Shown: piece after piece, positions 1-9,161 of the stretch | How positions within the stretch are numbered: position 1 is the stretch's first letter | Layout of the letters: each line of letters begins with the position of its first letter | The notes under the pieces: model-generated | Database searches by the model: none | Seen by the model: the letters and a program-made list of their open reading frames with translations, nothing else | What the model was told of the DNA's origin: nothing | Made by a program: the position numbers and the translations under genes | NCBI GenBank assembly: GCA_011388275.1 | Contig: DSAB01000119.1 | Span: 105,285-169,284 of the forward strand | Origin: a bacterium | GTDB lineage: Bacteria > Zhuqueibacterota > QNDG01 > DSAB01 | Length of the DNA stretch: 64,000 nucleotides | Direction of reading: 5' to 3'

Positions 1-842
1 TTCGAAGGGTGCATAGGAACCAGAGGCAGGCGGACGGTTTCTTCGATCAATCCCATCATGGAAAGTCCGGTCTTAACCGGCACAGGATTGGTTTCAATAA
101 AATTGTACCGCATCAAATCGAACAGACTCCTTTGAATTTCCATGGCTTCCCGGAATTTTCTTCCCAGACATAGATGCGTAAGACGAATGACTGCTTCGGG
201 CACCTGATTGGAAATAACTGAAATGACTCCTACGGCTCCCATGGCCATCATAGGCAGTGTATTGGGATCATCCCCTGAAATTATCTTGAAATCCGAAGGC
301 GCTTTGACAGCCAGTTCACCAATCTGCCCAATATGACCGGATGCCTCTTTAATGCCGATGATAGAGGGTATTTCACTCAATCGCAGAACTGTTTCCGGAA
401 GCAGATTCACTGAAGTCCGGCCCGGCACATTATAGAGTATAATCGGCAAATCCACGGATTCGGCAATCATGCGGTAATGCTGATAGAGACCTTCCTGAGT
501 CGGTTTGTTGTAATAGGGTGTGACGGATAAAATAGCGTCGGCTCCCAATTTTGACAATTTTCTTGCCATGATGATCACGCTTTTTGTATCATACCCTCCG
601 GCTCCGGCTATAACAGGAACTTTTCCCCCTGCATTTTCGACAACCAGCTCGACAATCCGTTGATGTTCATCGGAAGTCAGAGTTGGATTTTCTCCCGTGG
701 TTCCGCAGGGGACCAGAAAGTCGATGCCCGCCTCGATTTGAAACGAAACAAGCCTTTTGAGAGCGTTTTCATCCAGCTTCCCCTTCAATGTAAACGGAGT
801 GACCAGAGCCGTTCCGCATCCCTTTAAATCTTTTATCTCCAT
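1..842 (-). CDS. dapA: 4-hydroxy-tetrahydrodipicolinate synthase (3' end cut by window edge)
   Basis: Condenses pyruvate with aspartate semialdehyde, the first committed step of diaminopimelate/lysine synthesis in the cytoplasm. The gene is absent from a simple closed-ORF view because it runs off the left edge; reading back from the ATG at 842 gives 280 codons, so only about 10-15 C-terminal residues are missing. It starts MEIKDLKGCGTALVTPF. Visible family features are the pyruvate-binding CGTTGE at about 46-51, catalytic Tyr137 in YNVPGRTS and Schiff-base Lys165 in IIGIKEASG. It is the last visible gene of the mltG-uvrD-M20-lysC-dapB-dapA run, 42 nt after dapB, consistent with co-transcription. 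Family assignment is secure; the exact end is not visible. Confidence 0.96.
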   Translation of the reverse strand, partial: MEIKDLKGCGTALVTPFTLKGKLDENALKRLVSFQIEAGIDFLVPCGTTGENPTLTSDEHQRIVELVVENAGGKVPVIAGAGGYDTKSVIIMARKLSKLGADAILSVTPYYNKPTQEGLYQHYRMIAESVDLPIILYNVPGRTSVNLLPETVLRLSEIPSIIGIKEASGHIGQIGELAVKAPSDFKIISGDDPNTLPMMAMGAVGVISVISNQVPEAVIRLTHLCLGRKFREAMEIQRSLFDLMRYNFIETNPVPVKTGLSMMGLIEETVRLPLVPMHPS

Positions 843-884
843 AACAGTCTCCTGATTTTTATTCGATCCCGTCCGATTGTTTTT

Positions 885-1586
885 TTATTCGAGTATTTTA
901 TCCACGACATCGCTGAAATGATAATAGCCACGCCGGCCCTGAATCCATCGAGCCGCGAGGAGCGCGCCTCTGGCGAATCCTTCCCGGTTTCGGGCCCTGT
1001 GCTCAAGACGCAGGCTGTCCGGGGGCCCGTCAAAACTGACTGAATGGGTTCCGGGTATGTATCCCGCTCGGATGCTGGAAACCGGCAGTTTCTCCGGGGG
1101 ATAATACTCGCTCATGAGCCGCTTCAGCGTTATGGCCGTTCCGGAGGGAGCGTCTTTTTTCATCCGGTGATGGGCCTCTTCGAGATAAACATCGTATTCC
1201 TGAAACCGGTTCATGATCGCGGCTGAGTAATGGGCGATTTTAAAAAAAAGCTGTATGCCGAGCGAAAAGTTTGATGCATAAACCAACCCACAGGTCGATT
1301 TCTCGACCTGCTCACGAATCGTTTTCATGGAATGGTCCCAGCCGGTTGTTCCCACTACCAGATTCTTTCTCATCGCCATACAGGCTTCAACGGTCTTGAC
1401 CACAGCGCCGGCAACAGAGAAATCCAGCAAAACAGAGACACCTTCCAGTCTCTTTCGAGTCTGTTCATCGTCGCGGACCGGATCATCAATCTCGAAACGG
1501 GTCACAATCTGCACGTCAAAATCATCGGCCATGGAATCAATCAATCGTCCCATTTTGCCGTATCCAACAAGCGCTGTCTTTAACAT
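885..1586 (-). CDS. dapB: 4-hydroxy-tetrahydrodipicolinate reductase
   Basis: NAD(P)H-dependent reductase that follows DapA in lysine/diaminopimelate synthesis. The 233-residue product starts MLKTALVGYGKMG, a Rossmann dinucleotide site. It has GTTGW at about 79-83 and the catalytic segment HHRMKKDAPSGTA at 139-151, where His139 and Lys143 match the family's proton donor and substrate lysine. I chose the ATG at 1586 rather than a TTG 12 nt upstream because GAGG lies seven bases before it. It is shorter than the E. coli enzyme (273). The start lies inside lysC: the two genes share 50 nt in different frames, which suggests translational coupling. Confidence 0.95.
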   Translation of the reverse strand: MLKTALVGYGKMGRLIDSMADDFDVQIVTRFEIDDPVRDDEQTRKRLEGVSVLLDFSVAGAVVKTVEACMAMRKNLVVGTTGWDHSMKTIREQVEKSTCGLVYASNFSLGIQLFFKIAHYSAAIMNRFQEYDVYLEEAHHRMKKDAPSGTAITLKRLMSEYYPPEKLPVSSIRAGYIPGTHSVSFDGPPDSLRLEHRARNREGFARGALLAARWIQGRRGYYHFSDVVDKILE

Positions 1587-2949
1587 GGGAAACCTCAAAA
1601 TAGAAGTTTGAAGGATGTTTTAAACAGAAAATGTTCTCATGAAGGAGGCGAAGCGCACTTAGGGAGTCTGTCTCTTTAACCAGTAAATGCCGGGCCATGG
1701 GAGAGATAGTGCAGGAAAGTATCTGCACGGGTATGTTTCCCATCATCTCGAATACTTCTTGCTGGCGAAGCCGGTATCCGGTCAAAGCGGCTCCGACGAG
1801 AGAAATCAGTGCCATGGATGAAGAGAAGTTTTGTGAATAATTCAACAATCCGGAAGAAGAGGCAACCGTTTTCCAGTTGTCGGCAGAAGTCACAATAGTT
1901 ATTCCATCTTTTTCGGAAAAGCAGATCCATGGACATCCCGCATCTTTATTCTCAGACTGCATTTTCTGAAACAAACGAGAAGCATCATTTCTGGAAACTT
2001 TGATTCGAACCGTCACCATGTCTTTTCGAATCGTGATGGATCGAACCGGTCCCCCCTTCCCGCCGGACCGGCTGATCAACGTGCAGGGAGCATTCGGATT
2101 CGTTGAATCAAGTATTCGGACAGGAATCACTTTTTTTCGTGCCGGTGCCATGGTCATGGGATGCAGGACTTTCGCTCCGCATCGTGTAAGAACCTCCACT
2201 TCGTCATAAGAAAGGCTGGGAACTGTTTTCACGTCTTCGATGATCAGCGGATCGGCGGTCATCACTCCAGGCACGTCTTTCCAGATCTGTATCTCTTTCG
2301 CATCCGTACCCCATCCAAGAAGAGCCGCGGTAAAATCAGATCCCTCAAAGCCCAGCGTGGTCGTGTTTCCTTTCTCATCGGACCCGATAAACCCTTGTGT
2401 GACCACCGTTCTCCGGGATGACTCGGGAATCAGGTGTTCCCGAATCGCGCTTCTTGTCGAATCCATGTTCGGCTTCGCGCGTGTGAACCGGGAATCGGTT
2501 CGAATGATTCGGCGCGCATCCAGATCTATGGCGCCTATGCCCGCTTTTTTCAAAGCCGATACCATGATCGCCGTTGAAAACCGTTCACCAAATGAAATCA
2601 GCCGGTCATGATCCTGGTCCGAAAGCCTGTCATGAACCGGAATGGATCGAAATGCACAGGAAAATTCTTCCAGAAGAGTTTCCAGATTACAATCTGTTCC
2701 CTTTCGTCCAAACAACTCCGATGCGATATTTCGGTGATACTCCTCTATGTCTTTTTTCAGGAAATCTGCCGATTCACTGTTTCCTGCGGCTCTGGAACGT
2801 GCGGCCTCCAGTAAAAGCCGGGTCGTTTTACCCATAGCGGAAAATACCAAGACAGGAGAATGGTCCAGTCTGCTCTGAATAATATCAATCACTCTTCGAA
2901 TGCAGGAAACGTCCTTGATGGAAGTTCCTCCAAATTTCATGATAATCAT
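1537..2949 (-). CDS. lysC: Aspartate kinase
   Basis: Phosphorylates aspartate at the head of the lysine/threonine/methionine pathway. The product is about 470 residues from the ATG at 2949, chosen because TAGGAAA precedes it and the family N-terminus (MIIMKFGGTS) begins there; an ATG at 2976 overlapping the upstream stop would add nine unmatched residues. The N-terminal amino-acid kinase domain contains KFGGTS and a later EGSDFTA segment. The C-terminal half is ACT-like, the usual site of lysine/threonine feedback. The last 16 or so codons overlap dapB. No homoserine dehydrogenase domain is fused. It sits between an M20 deacylase and dapB, so it probably serves the lysine/DAP branch. Confidence 0.95.
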   Translation of the reverse strand: MIIMKFGGTSIKDVSCIRRVIDIIQSRLDHSPVLVFSAMGKTTRLLLEAARSRAAGNSESADFLKKDIEEYHRNIASELFGRKGTDCNLETLLEEFSCAFRSIPVHDRLSDQDHDRLISFGERFSTAIMVSALKKAGIGAIDLDARRIIRTDSRFTRAKPNMDSTRSAIREHLIPESSRRTVVTQGFIGSDEKGNTTTLGFEGSDFTAALLGWGTDAKEIQIWKDVPGVMTADPLIIEDVKTVPSLSYDEVEVLTRCGAKVLHPMTMAPARKKVIPVRILDSTNPNAPCTLISRSGGKGGPVRSITIRKDMVTVRIKVSRNDASRLFQKMQSENKDAGCPWICFSEKDGITIVTSADNWKTVASSSGLLNYSQNFSSSMALISLVGAALTGYRLRQQEVFEMMGNIPVQILSCTISPMARHLLVKETDSLSALRLLHENIFCLKHPSNFYFEVSHVKDSACWIRQNGTID

Positions 2950-2972
2950 AGAGTTTCCTAAAAATACACACT

Positions 2973-4031
2973 TCATTCAAGAAGCCGGCAGGCCATATTG
3001 AAATAAAGATCCACGGCATGAGTCAGGTCTGTTTTCTTGATTTTTTCATGATCGGAGTGGGCATCAATAATCGAACCAGGGCCCAATAAAAACGGTTCGC
3101 CCCAACGGTTCAGCAAAGGAATATCTGTGGCAAACGAGGCGACCATCGTCTCGAAACCTTCCAGGGTTCTCAACCTGACAGGGTCGGCCTGATACAGGAC
3201 ATCGATCACTCCCAGTTGCTTGACATCGTTCTGCAGGATTCGAAGAACATTGTTTACAGGGTTGATGAGACGGAACATGATTTCCGCCTCGGCCCGATCA
3301 GGAATCACGTTTGCCTGCCGGCCTCCCTGCAACCGGCCGACGTTCCATGTAGTCGATCCCATAACCGGATCATGAGGCCAGTTTCGCATTCTCCACATCT
3401 GAACAATATCGATCAGCTTGAGGAGGGCGGAATCTCCCTCTTCCGGACAGGAGGAATGAGCGGCCGTTCCTTCAGTTCGTAAAAGAAGACGCAGAGCGCC
3501 CTTTGTACCGGTTGCCATTCGATTATCTGTGGGCTCACCCATAATTAAAAAACGGCAATCGTTTTCCAGCTGATTCGCCTTCCTGGCACCATCGCTTCCC
3601 GCTTCCTCACCGACCAGAAACAAAACGCCTGCCTCCATTCCCGCCTCTAAAAGTCTTTTCGCTGCGGCTATCTGGACGGCTATGATTCCCTTGGCATCAC
3701 ACGCACCCCGTCCATACAGACATGTCTCGTCTTCATGAAATTCCAGAAATGGCTGGACCGTATCCATATGCGTGGCAAATGTGATAACGGGGTTGCCCCT
3801 GAATGCCCAAATATTGAATCTTTCCCCCTGAACAGACTGCCGGCAAACCCGAAAACCCAGGGATTCGAGCTCTTCGGAGATAACCGATCCCAGCGCCGTT
3901 TCTTCACCGCTGCATGAGGGTATCTGTAAAAGCCGGCGTGTTAATGCAATCGGATTAAAACTCACGAAATGATCCGCTATTGAAATTTGTCGAAGTTGGA
4001 AAAGAGCATCGTAAAGCTTAACCGGCGACAC
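2973..4031 (-). CDS. M20 family metallo-deacylase (DapE/ArgE-like)
   Basis: Dinuclear zinc amidohydrolase of the ArgE/DapE/ACY1 group, 352 residues. Visible metal and catalytic residues are His88 and Asp90 in THMDTV, Asp112 in ACDAKG, the Glu142-Glu143 pair in GEEAG, Glu166 in GEPTD and a C-terminal His near 325 (DAHSDHE). Position directly before lysC, dapB and dapA suggests desuccinylation or deacetylation of a diaminopimelate or lysine intermediate; acetylornithine is the main alternative. The first in-frame start is GTG at 4031 with no clear Shine-Dalgarno; a GTG at 3965 after GCGGATC is an alternative that would drop 22 residues. Substrate cannot be told from sequence alone. Confidence 0.85.
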   Translation of the reverse strand: MSPVKLYDALFQLRQISIADHFVSFNPIALTRRLLQIPSCSGEETALGSVISEELESLGFRVCRQSVQGERFNIWAFRGNPVITFATHMDTVQPFLEFHEDETCLYGRGACDAKGIIAVQIAAAKRLLEAGMEAGVLFLVGEEAGSDGARKANQLENDCRFLIMGEPTDNRMATGTKGALRLLLRTEGTAAHSSCPEEGDSALLKLIDIVQMWRMRNWPHDPVMGSTTWNVGRLQGGRQANVIPDRAEAEIMFRLINPVNNVLRILQNDVKQLGVIDVLYQADPVRLRTLEGFETMVASFATDIPLLNRWGEPFLLGPGSIIDAHSDHEKIKKTDLTHAVDLYFNMACRLLE

Positions 4032-4034
4032 GAT

Positions 4035-6242
4035 TTACAACAGAGTAAAACGCGCATATTGCACCATAAATTTCTTTTCGCCTTCACCCTTGAAATACAC
4101 GCGTATTTTCAGCTTTTCGCCAGACCCTTCAACGCTTCGAATTTGCCCCTTTCCATACTCTTCATGTTTAACCCAGGCACCCGGTACGAGTTCCCTCGTC
4201 TCCTGGGAATAGTCTTCATAAGCCGGATGTGGATCGGATTTCTCATCATGACTTTCTTTACCCGTCGAGTGAATTCCCTCCATCCATCTTTCATGCCGTT
4301 CAGCCTTTTTTCGAACATGTAATAAATTCTGATCGATTTCATTGAGGAAGCGGGATGGCAGCCGATAATTCGAGTCGATGAACAGACGTCTTTGACCCGC
4401 CCAGGAAATGAAAAGCCGGTCGCATGCCCTCGTCATGCCTACGTAGAACAAACGACGTTCCTCTTCCAATGCCTCCTTATCGTCAAGACTTCTGTAAACG
4501 GGGAAAAGGCCTTCTTCCAGTCCTGTGATAAACACAACTGGGAACTCCAATCCCTTGGCACAATGAAGTGTCATAAGAGTGATGGCGTTGGATTTGTCAT
4601 CCCAGGTATCCACATCGGAAACAAGAGAAACTTCTTCCAAAAAACCGGCTAAAGTGGGAGATGGCGTGTTTTCAGCGTATTCGCTGACTGCGGACAGCAA
4701 TTCCTGAACGTTTTCGGCTTTTCCCTGTGACTCGATGGTATTTTCCGATTTGTACATTCTCAAAAGGCCCACTTCGTCAACAAGTGTCCTGACCAGTTCA
4801 TTCGGTGATATTTGATTTTTAAGATTTATGTATTTTCGGATCAATTCAACAAAGGCCAGAATGTTTTTTACCGCACGCGTGCCAATTCCGGGCACTTTGT
4901 CAATGATCTGCAATACATCGAAGATATGCATATTCCGTTCTGCGGCGAATTCGACAATGCGTTTCCAGGAAACTTCTCCGATGCCTCTTGTCGGAAAATT
5001 GACAACACGGTGAAGGCTGACCGAATCGCTTGTATTCACAATGAGCTTCAGATAGGCTAAAACGTCTTTGACCTCTTTTCGGTCATAAAATCGGACACCT
5101 CCGACAATCACATATGAAAGACCGTTTCTTCGCATTCTATCTTCAATCGCACGAGACTGGGCATTGGTTCGATACAGAATGGCAAACTGCTTGAAAATGC
5201 GCTTTCCTCGAAAAACCTCTTCCTTGATTTGTTCGACGATTTTCTGGGCTTCATCTATTTCATCCATCGCTTCCAGAATTTCGATCTTCTCGCCTTCTTC
5301 TTTTTCGCTCCACAAACGCTTGCCTTTTCGGCCGGCATTTTTTTCAACCAGGGAATTGGCGGCTCGCAGAATAAGCCGGGTCGAACGGTAATTCTGTTCG
5401 AGTCTGAAAACAGAGGCATCTCTAAAATGGGTTTCAAATTCGAGAATATTCTGTATGTCCGCTCCTCGCCAGCGGTAAATGGATTGATCATCATCGCCCA
5501 CTACGCACAGGTTTCGGTTCAGTTCCGCCAGTCTTTTTAAAAGAAGAAACTGAACACGGTTGGTATCCTGGTATTCATCGACCATGATATAGTGAAAACG
5601 TTTCTGATAGTCAAGCAAAATCCCGGGACGGTCTTCGAAAATCCGCAGCGTCATCAGCAGCAGGTCATCGAAATCAAATGCCTGATTCTTCCTGAGAGAC
5701 GATTCATAAACAGGATAGATACCGGCGACAGCCTGTTCAAATGCAGAAGAAGCGTTACGTGAAAATTCCTCCGGTAATATCATTCGGTTTTTGCAGCGAC
5801 TGATAACAGAGGCAATCGATTTTGGCGTGAAGTCACGGAATGGAACAGCATCCTGATCCATTATGGATTTGATGAGTCGCTGCTGATCGTCGGTGTCATA
5901 GATCACAAAATCTTTCGAGTAGGACAACGCCGAATGTTCCCGACGAAGAATTCTGGCGCAGATACTGTGAAAAGTTCCGATCCAGTACAGCGTCTGCACC
6001 CCGACCAATTTCTGAATCCGCTCTTTCATCTCCCGAGCGGCTTTATTGGTAAATGTCATGGCCAGTATATTTTGAGGGCCTGTTTTTCCGGTGCCCACCA
6101 GGTACGCATAGCGATAAGTTAAAACACGGGTTTTACCGCTTCCGGCCCCCGCCAGAACCAGTACCGGCCCCTCTGTCGTCTCAACCGCTCTTTGCTGCGC
6201 CTGATTCAGCTCGGACAGAAACTTTATCGAATCTGATTTCAC
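4035..6242 (-). CDS. pcrA: ATP-dependent DNA helicase, UvrD/PcrA type
   Basis: Superfamily 1A 3'-5' helicase acting in nucleotide excision and mismatch repair and in clearing stalled complexes. The 735-residue product has the Walker A motif AGAGSGKT at 31-38, the Q-motif before it (LNQAQQRAV), a DEYQDTN Walker B, GDDDQSIYRWRGA (motif III) and VGMTRA (motif VI). The last 50 or so residues (VPGAWVKHEEYGKG onward) form the Tudor-like C-terminal domain typical of PcrA/UvrD, which contacts RNA polymerase. It lies 14 nt after mltG and 3 nt before the M20 gene. Whether it should be called uvrD or pcrA is convention. Confidence 0.95.
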   Translation of the reverse strand: MKSDSIKFLSELNQAQQRAVETTEGPVLVLAGAGSGKTRVLTYRYAYLVGTGKTGPQNILAMTFTNKAAREMKERIQKLVGVQTLYWIGTFHSICARILRREHSALSYSKDFVIYDTDDQQRLIKSIMDQDAVPFRDFTPKSIASVISRCKNRMILPEEFSRNASSAFEQAVAGIYPVYESSLRKNQAFDFDDLLLMTLRIFEDRPGILLDYQKRFHYIMVDEYQDTNRVQFLLLKRLAELNRNLCVVGDDDQSIYRWRGADIQNILEFETHFRDASVFRLEQNYRSTRLILRAANSLVEKNAGRKGKRLWSEKEEGEKIEILEAMDEIDEAQKIVEQIKEEVFRGKRIFKQFAILYRTNAQSRAIEDRMRRNGLSYVIVGGVRFYDRKEVKDVLAYLKLIVNTSDSVSLHRVVNFPTRGIGEVSWKRIVEFAAERNMHIFDVLQIIDKVPGIGTRAVKNILAFVELIRKYINLKNQISPNELVRTLVDEVGLLRMYKSENTIESQGKAENVQELLSAVSEYAENTPSPTLAGFLEEVSLVSDVDTWDDKSNAITLMTLHCAKGLEFPVVFITGLEEGLFPVYRSLDDKEALEEERRLFYVGMTRACDRLFISWAGQRRLFIDSNYRLPSRFLNEIDQNLLHVRKKAERHERWMEGIHSTGKESHDEKSDPHPAYEDYSQETRELVPGAWVKHEEYGKGQIRSVEGSGEKLKIRVYFKGEGEKKFMVQYARFTLL

Positions 6243-6256
6243 GGTTTTTTCCGATT

Positions 6257-7333
6257 TCAGCGATTACGGCGAATGTCTCTTCTCAATCTGTCGAATCGAT
6301 CTTTCGCCTTCTGATGCTCTTCGATGGTCCGGGAAAAAGTGTGAGACCCATCGCCATTGGCCACCATGTACAGATAATCATCGGAAGAGGGATACAATGC
6401 GGCCAGTATAGAGGCAAGCCCCGGGCTGTTTACCGGACTTGGTGGAAGCCCTCGGTATAAATATGTATTATACGGCGATTGAATCTGTAAATCTTTATAC
6501 AAGAGGCGTCTCGGTCCATCGTGAATGATGTATTGAATGGTCGGGTCCGCCTGAAGACGCATTCCTTTTTGCAGCCGGTTATGATACAGAGCGGATATCA
6601 CAGCCCTTTCCGAACCGATAACGGCTTCTCCTTCGATAATGGAAGCCAATGTCATCACTTCATGAATCGTCATACCCAAACTCCGGGCTCTTTCCAGCAA
6701 AGAATCATGAATAACACTCCGATACCGGTTGACCATCTTTGTCAAAGCCGATTCAGGTGTTTCGTTGAGCATGAAATAATAGGTATCCGGAAACAGATAC
6801 CCCTCCAATGAGGGGGCATCCACTTTCAGTTGACGACAAAACTGTTCATTGTTTATCCGTTCCATCAGAGTGGTTGAATCAATATGCAAATGTTGTTTCA
6901 ACAACGACACAACATTCTCTGCACGCAGACCCTCAGGGATGGTAAGTGTAAGGGTCATCACATTTCCCCTGGTGAGCCGGCGAAGAACTTTCCAATAAGA
7001 CACTTGACCTTCAAATAAATAATGACCGGCCTTGAGCTGGTGGCCCCATCCCATGAATTTAGCCATAATCATAAAAGTCCGGGGATGTTGAATGATCCGC
7101 AATTCCCCCAGTTCTCTGGCAATAGAGGTTAAAGTCATACCCCTCTGAATGTCCACGATGATTTTTTCATCGGAAGGAATATCCCATCGTCGGTTAATAT
7201 ACAGGGCGAAAACAATCAGAGCCATCAGGGTCAGTCCGGTAATAAACAAACCGGCCAGCCGTTCCAGATTCCGGTGTTTTATCTGCTTGAGTTGTTTCGC
7301 CAATTGATTTAGAAAATTCGCTTCGCCTGGCAT
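6257..7333 (-). CDS. mltG: Endolytic murein transglycosylase MltG
   Basis: Inner-membrane lytic transglycosylase of the YceG-like family that cuts nascent glycan strands and sets their length. The 358-residue product has a cytoplasmic start, one membrane helix at about 24-44 (LAGLFITGLTLMALIVFAL), a LysM-like region and the YceG domain with the catalytic glutamate in LASIIEGEA, followed by HNRLQKGMRLQADPTIQY-type residues. The C-terminal TPYNTYLYRGLPPSPVNSPG-like segment (here SPYNTYLYRGLPPSP) is diagnostic. It is first in the operon that ends with dapA; a sigma-70-type promoter lies about 135 nt upstream. Confidence 0.95.
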   Translation of the reverse strand: MPGEANFLNQLAKQLKQIKHRNLERLAGLFITGLTLMALIVFALYINRRWDIPSDEKIIVDIQRGMTLTSIARELGELRIIQHPRTFMIMAKFMGWGHQLKAGHYLFEGQVSYWKVLRRLTRGNVMTLTLTIPEGLRAENVVSLLKQHLHIDSTTLMERINNEQFCRQLKVDAPSLEGYLFPDTYYFMLNETPESALTKMVNRYRSVIHDSLLERARSLGMTIHEVMTLASIIEGEAVIGSERAVISALYHNRLQKGMRLQADPTIQYIIHDGPRRLLYKDLQIQSPYNTYLYRGLPPSPVNSPGLASILAALYPSSDDYLYMVANGDGSHTFSRTIEEHQKAKDRFDRLRRDIRRNR

Positions 7334-7401
7334 AAGAAGGTTCGACTCCGCATTCTGGCTTTTATTCCCATTGTCATGTCAGTATACAGATATAGTAAAA
7401 T

Positions 7402-7421
7402 GGCCCTTCAGAGTCAGGGCC
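7402..7421 (-). terminator. Hairpin with short U-tract in the mltG leader
   Basis: On the minus strand GGCCCT, eight bases and AGGGCC form a 6-bp GC-rich stem, followed by ATTTTA. It lies downstream of the promoter at 7467-7495 and upstream of mltG. It may terminate dinB read-through, or act in the mltG leader. The U-tract is short, so termination is uncertain. Confidence 0.45.
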
Positions 7422-7466
7422 GAAGATCCTGTTTGAGCACTTTATCATTTTCTAAATCACTGGTTT

Positions 7467-7495
7467 AATGTAAGATTTTCACGGTCTTTTGTCAA
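7467..7495 (-). promoter_or_regulatory. Predicted promoter of the mltG-dapA operon
   Basis: Minus strand: TTGACA (7490-7495), 17-bp spacer, TACATT (7467-7472). The -35 box is a perfect consensus. The expected start near 7460 gives a leader of about 125 nt that includes the 7402-7421 hairpin. The promoter lies just past the dinB stop. Confidence 0.7.
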
Positions 7496-7523
7496 CCGGT
7501 TTATTGGAAATTTGACCGATTGT

Positions 7524-8720
7524 TCAGTTCGTTTTTCCTCTCAAAACGATGCACTCTCCGTATTTATTTTTCAGTTTATCCATTGCCCTGTTTATTTTTT
7601 CTTGCTTGTCATCCTTAAACAGATCGGTTTGATCTCCATCTGTCCGCGATAGTTGAGTCATGCCCACTCCCAAGAGCCGTATCGGTCGAGTAGAATGATT
7701 ATTTTCAAACAACTTTTGTACTGTTTGGTAAATTGTATCCGTTGCATCCGTTGGAAAAACCAGTGTATGATGTTTTGTCCACGTTGTAAAATCGCAATCA
7801 CGAATCTTCAATACCACGGTTTTTCCTTTTATACGGTGAGAACGCATACGAAATGCAACCTTCTCGGAAAGCCACAAGAGAATATTCAGGCAGCATAACC
7901 GATCCGATTCGTCCTTTTCAAACGTGATTTCATTGGATATTGACTTGGCATTTCTTTCCGGAACAACCGGGCTGTCGTCTTCACCTCTGGACAAATGCTT
8001 TAAAACTTCTCCATGGCGTCCAAACCTGGACTTCAATTCCTCTATCGAAAACCGTGAAAGGTCTCCTATTGTCCTTATGTTCAGCTCGTTCAATTGTTTC
8101 TCGATCTTTGCTCCGACACCCCAAATCCTGCGAATTGGAAGAGGGTTCAGAAACTCACCTATTCTATTGTGATCAACAACGACAAATCCATCCGGTTTCT
8201 TCAAGTCTGAGGCGATTTTTGCCAGGAGCTTGTTGGGAGCGATTCCAATAGAAGCGGTCAGCCCCTGTTCATGCCTTATCTCCGTTTTGATTCGCAGTCC
8301 GGTTTCTTCCGCACTCCCCATCAATCGCAGCGTTCCGGTCAGGTCAAGAAATGCTTCATCCAGACTCACCGTCTCCACAAGAGGTGTATAGCGTTTAAAA
8401 ATCTCCATCAATTTACGGCTTACGGAAACATAATAATCCATACGAACCGGCATAAACACGGCATGGGGACATAACCGGAAAGCCCTGGAAATAGGCTGGG
8501 CTGAATGGATACCGTACTTTCTGGCTTCATACGAAGCCGCACATACCACACCCCTGCCTTGTCCCTCTTTGGGATCAGCCCCGATGACAACCGGTTTCCC
8601 TTGCAATTCTGAATGATCTCTTTGTTCAACAGACGCATAAAAAGCATCCATATCCACATGGATAATAATCCTTTGAATAGGAAGTCGCGGTGATTTAATT
8701 GGATTAATGGAATTGCTCAT
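7524..8720 (-). CDS. dinB: DNA polymerase IV (Y-family)
   Basis: Error-prone translesion polymerase. The 398-residue product has the Y-family catalytic acidic residues Asp23 in HVDMDAFYASVEQRD and Asp121-Glu122 in SLDEAFLD, a helix-hairpin-helix region (RRIWGVGAKIEKQL) and the little-finger domain. QTDLF near residue 370 fits a beta-clamp binding peptide, so it should act at the replication fork. Its start overlaps the Nudix gene by 17 nt. It is the last gene of the long rimP cluster. I saw no LexA-like box upstream, so SOS control is not supported here. Confidence 0.95.
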   Translation of the reverse strand: MSNSINPIKSPRLPIQRIIIHVDMDAFYASVEQRDHSELQGKPVVIGADPKEGQGRGVVCAASYEARKYGIHSAQPISRAFRLCPHAVFMPVRMDYYVSVSRKLMEIFKRYTPLVETVSLDEAFLDLTGTLRLMGSAEETGLRIKTEIRHEQGLTASIGIAPNKLLAKIASDLKKPDGFVVVDHNRIGEFLNPLPIRRIWGVGAKIEKQLNELNIRTIGDLSRFSIEELKSRFGRHGEVLKHLSRGEDDSPVVPERNAKSISNEITFEKDESDRLCCLNILLWLSEKVAFRMRSHRIKGKTVVLKIRDCDFTTWTKHHTLVFPTDATDTIYQTVQKLFENNHSTRPIRLLGVGMTQLSRTDGDQTDLFKDDKQEKINRAMDKLKNKYGECIVLRGKTN

Positions 8721-9147
8721 CGAAGAAATCGGTTAAAATCTGTTTATGATCGAATGCCAGTGGCGAGGGTAAATGTCTTCGATCGAACCAACCCAAATCG
8801 GCCGCGTCATCGGAAGCTTTCGATTCACCCCGAGCCTCAGCCGTATACACCACGGAAATCGTATGAAAACGTGGATCTCTGTCCGGTTTGGAGTACACAC
8901 CCAATAAGCGCAGATTATAAACCTCCAGCTTCGTCTCCTCACGGGCTTCCCGGACAGCCGCTTTTTCTGCGGACTCGCCATAATCGATAAAACCGCCGGG
9001 GAGTGCCCAGCCGTATGGAAAATTCTTTCTTTGAATCAGTAGAATCCGGTTATTCCTTTGAATAAGGATATCCACTGTGGGAAGGGGGTTCTGATAAATT
9101 CGAACGTTTCCGCCGCAATGGGGGCATGTTTGTGTTTTTGATTTCAC
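8704..9147 (-). CDS. Nudix hydrolase with N-terminal zinc-ribbon remnant
   Basis: Nucleotide-diphosphate hydrolase of 147 residues. A CPHCGG knuckle at 8-13 is followed by a Nudix domain whose box (GX5EX7REUXEEXGU) begins near Gly52 with GFIDYGESA and ends REAREETKLEV. Only one Cys pair of the ribbon is visible. The overall form, short ribbon plus PYGWALPGG, is that of ADP-ribose pyrophosphatase or NADH pyrophosphatase-like proteins. The substrate is not predictable. It lies between rlmH (14-nt gap) and dinB (overlap), so a nucleotide-pool role beside the translesion polymerase is plausible but inferred. Confidence 0.85.
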   Translation of the reverse strand: MKSKTQTCPHCGGNVRIYQNPLPTVDILIQRNNRILLIQRKNFPYGWALPGGFIDYGESAEKAAVREAREETKLEVYNLRLLGVYSKPDRDPRFHTISVVYTAEARGESKASDDAADLGWFDRRHLPSPLAFDHKQILTDFFDEQFH

Positions 9148-9161
9148 AACGCCTATCCGAT

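Noticed and set aside
7334-7523. Lysine riboswitch before the mltG-lysC-dap operon
   Set aside because: The leader has one simple hairpin only; none of the long multi-helix L-box structure is visible.
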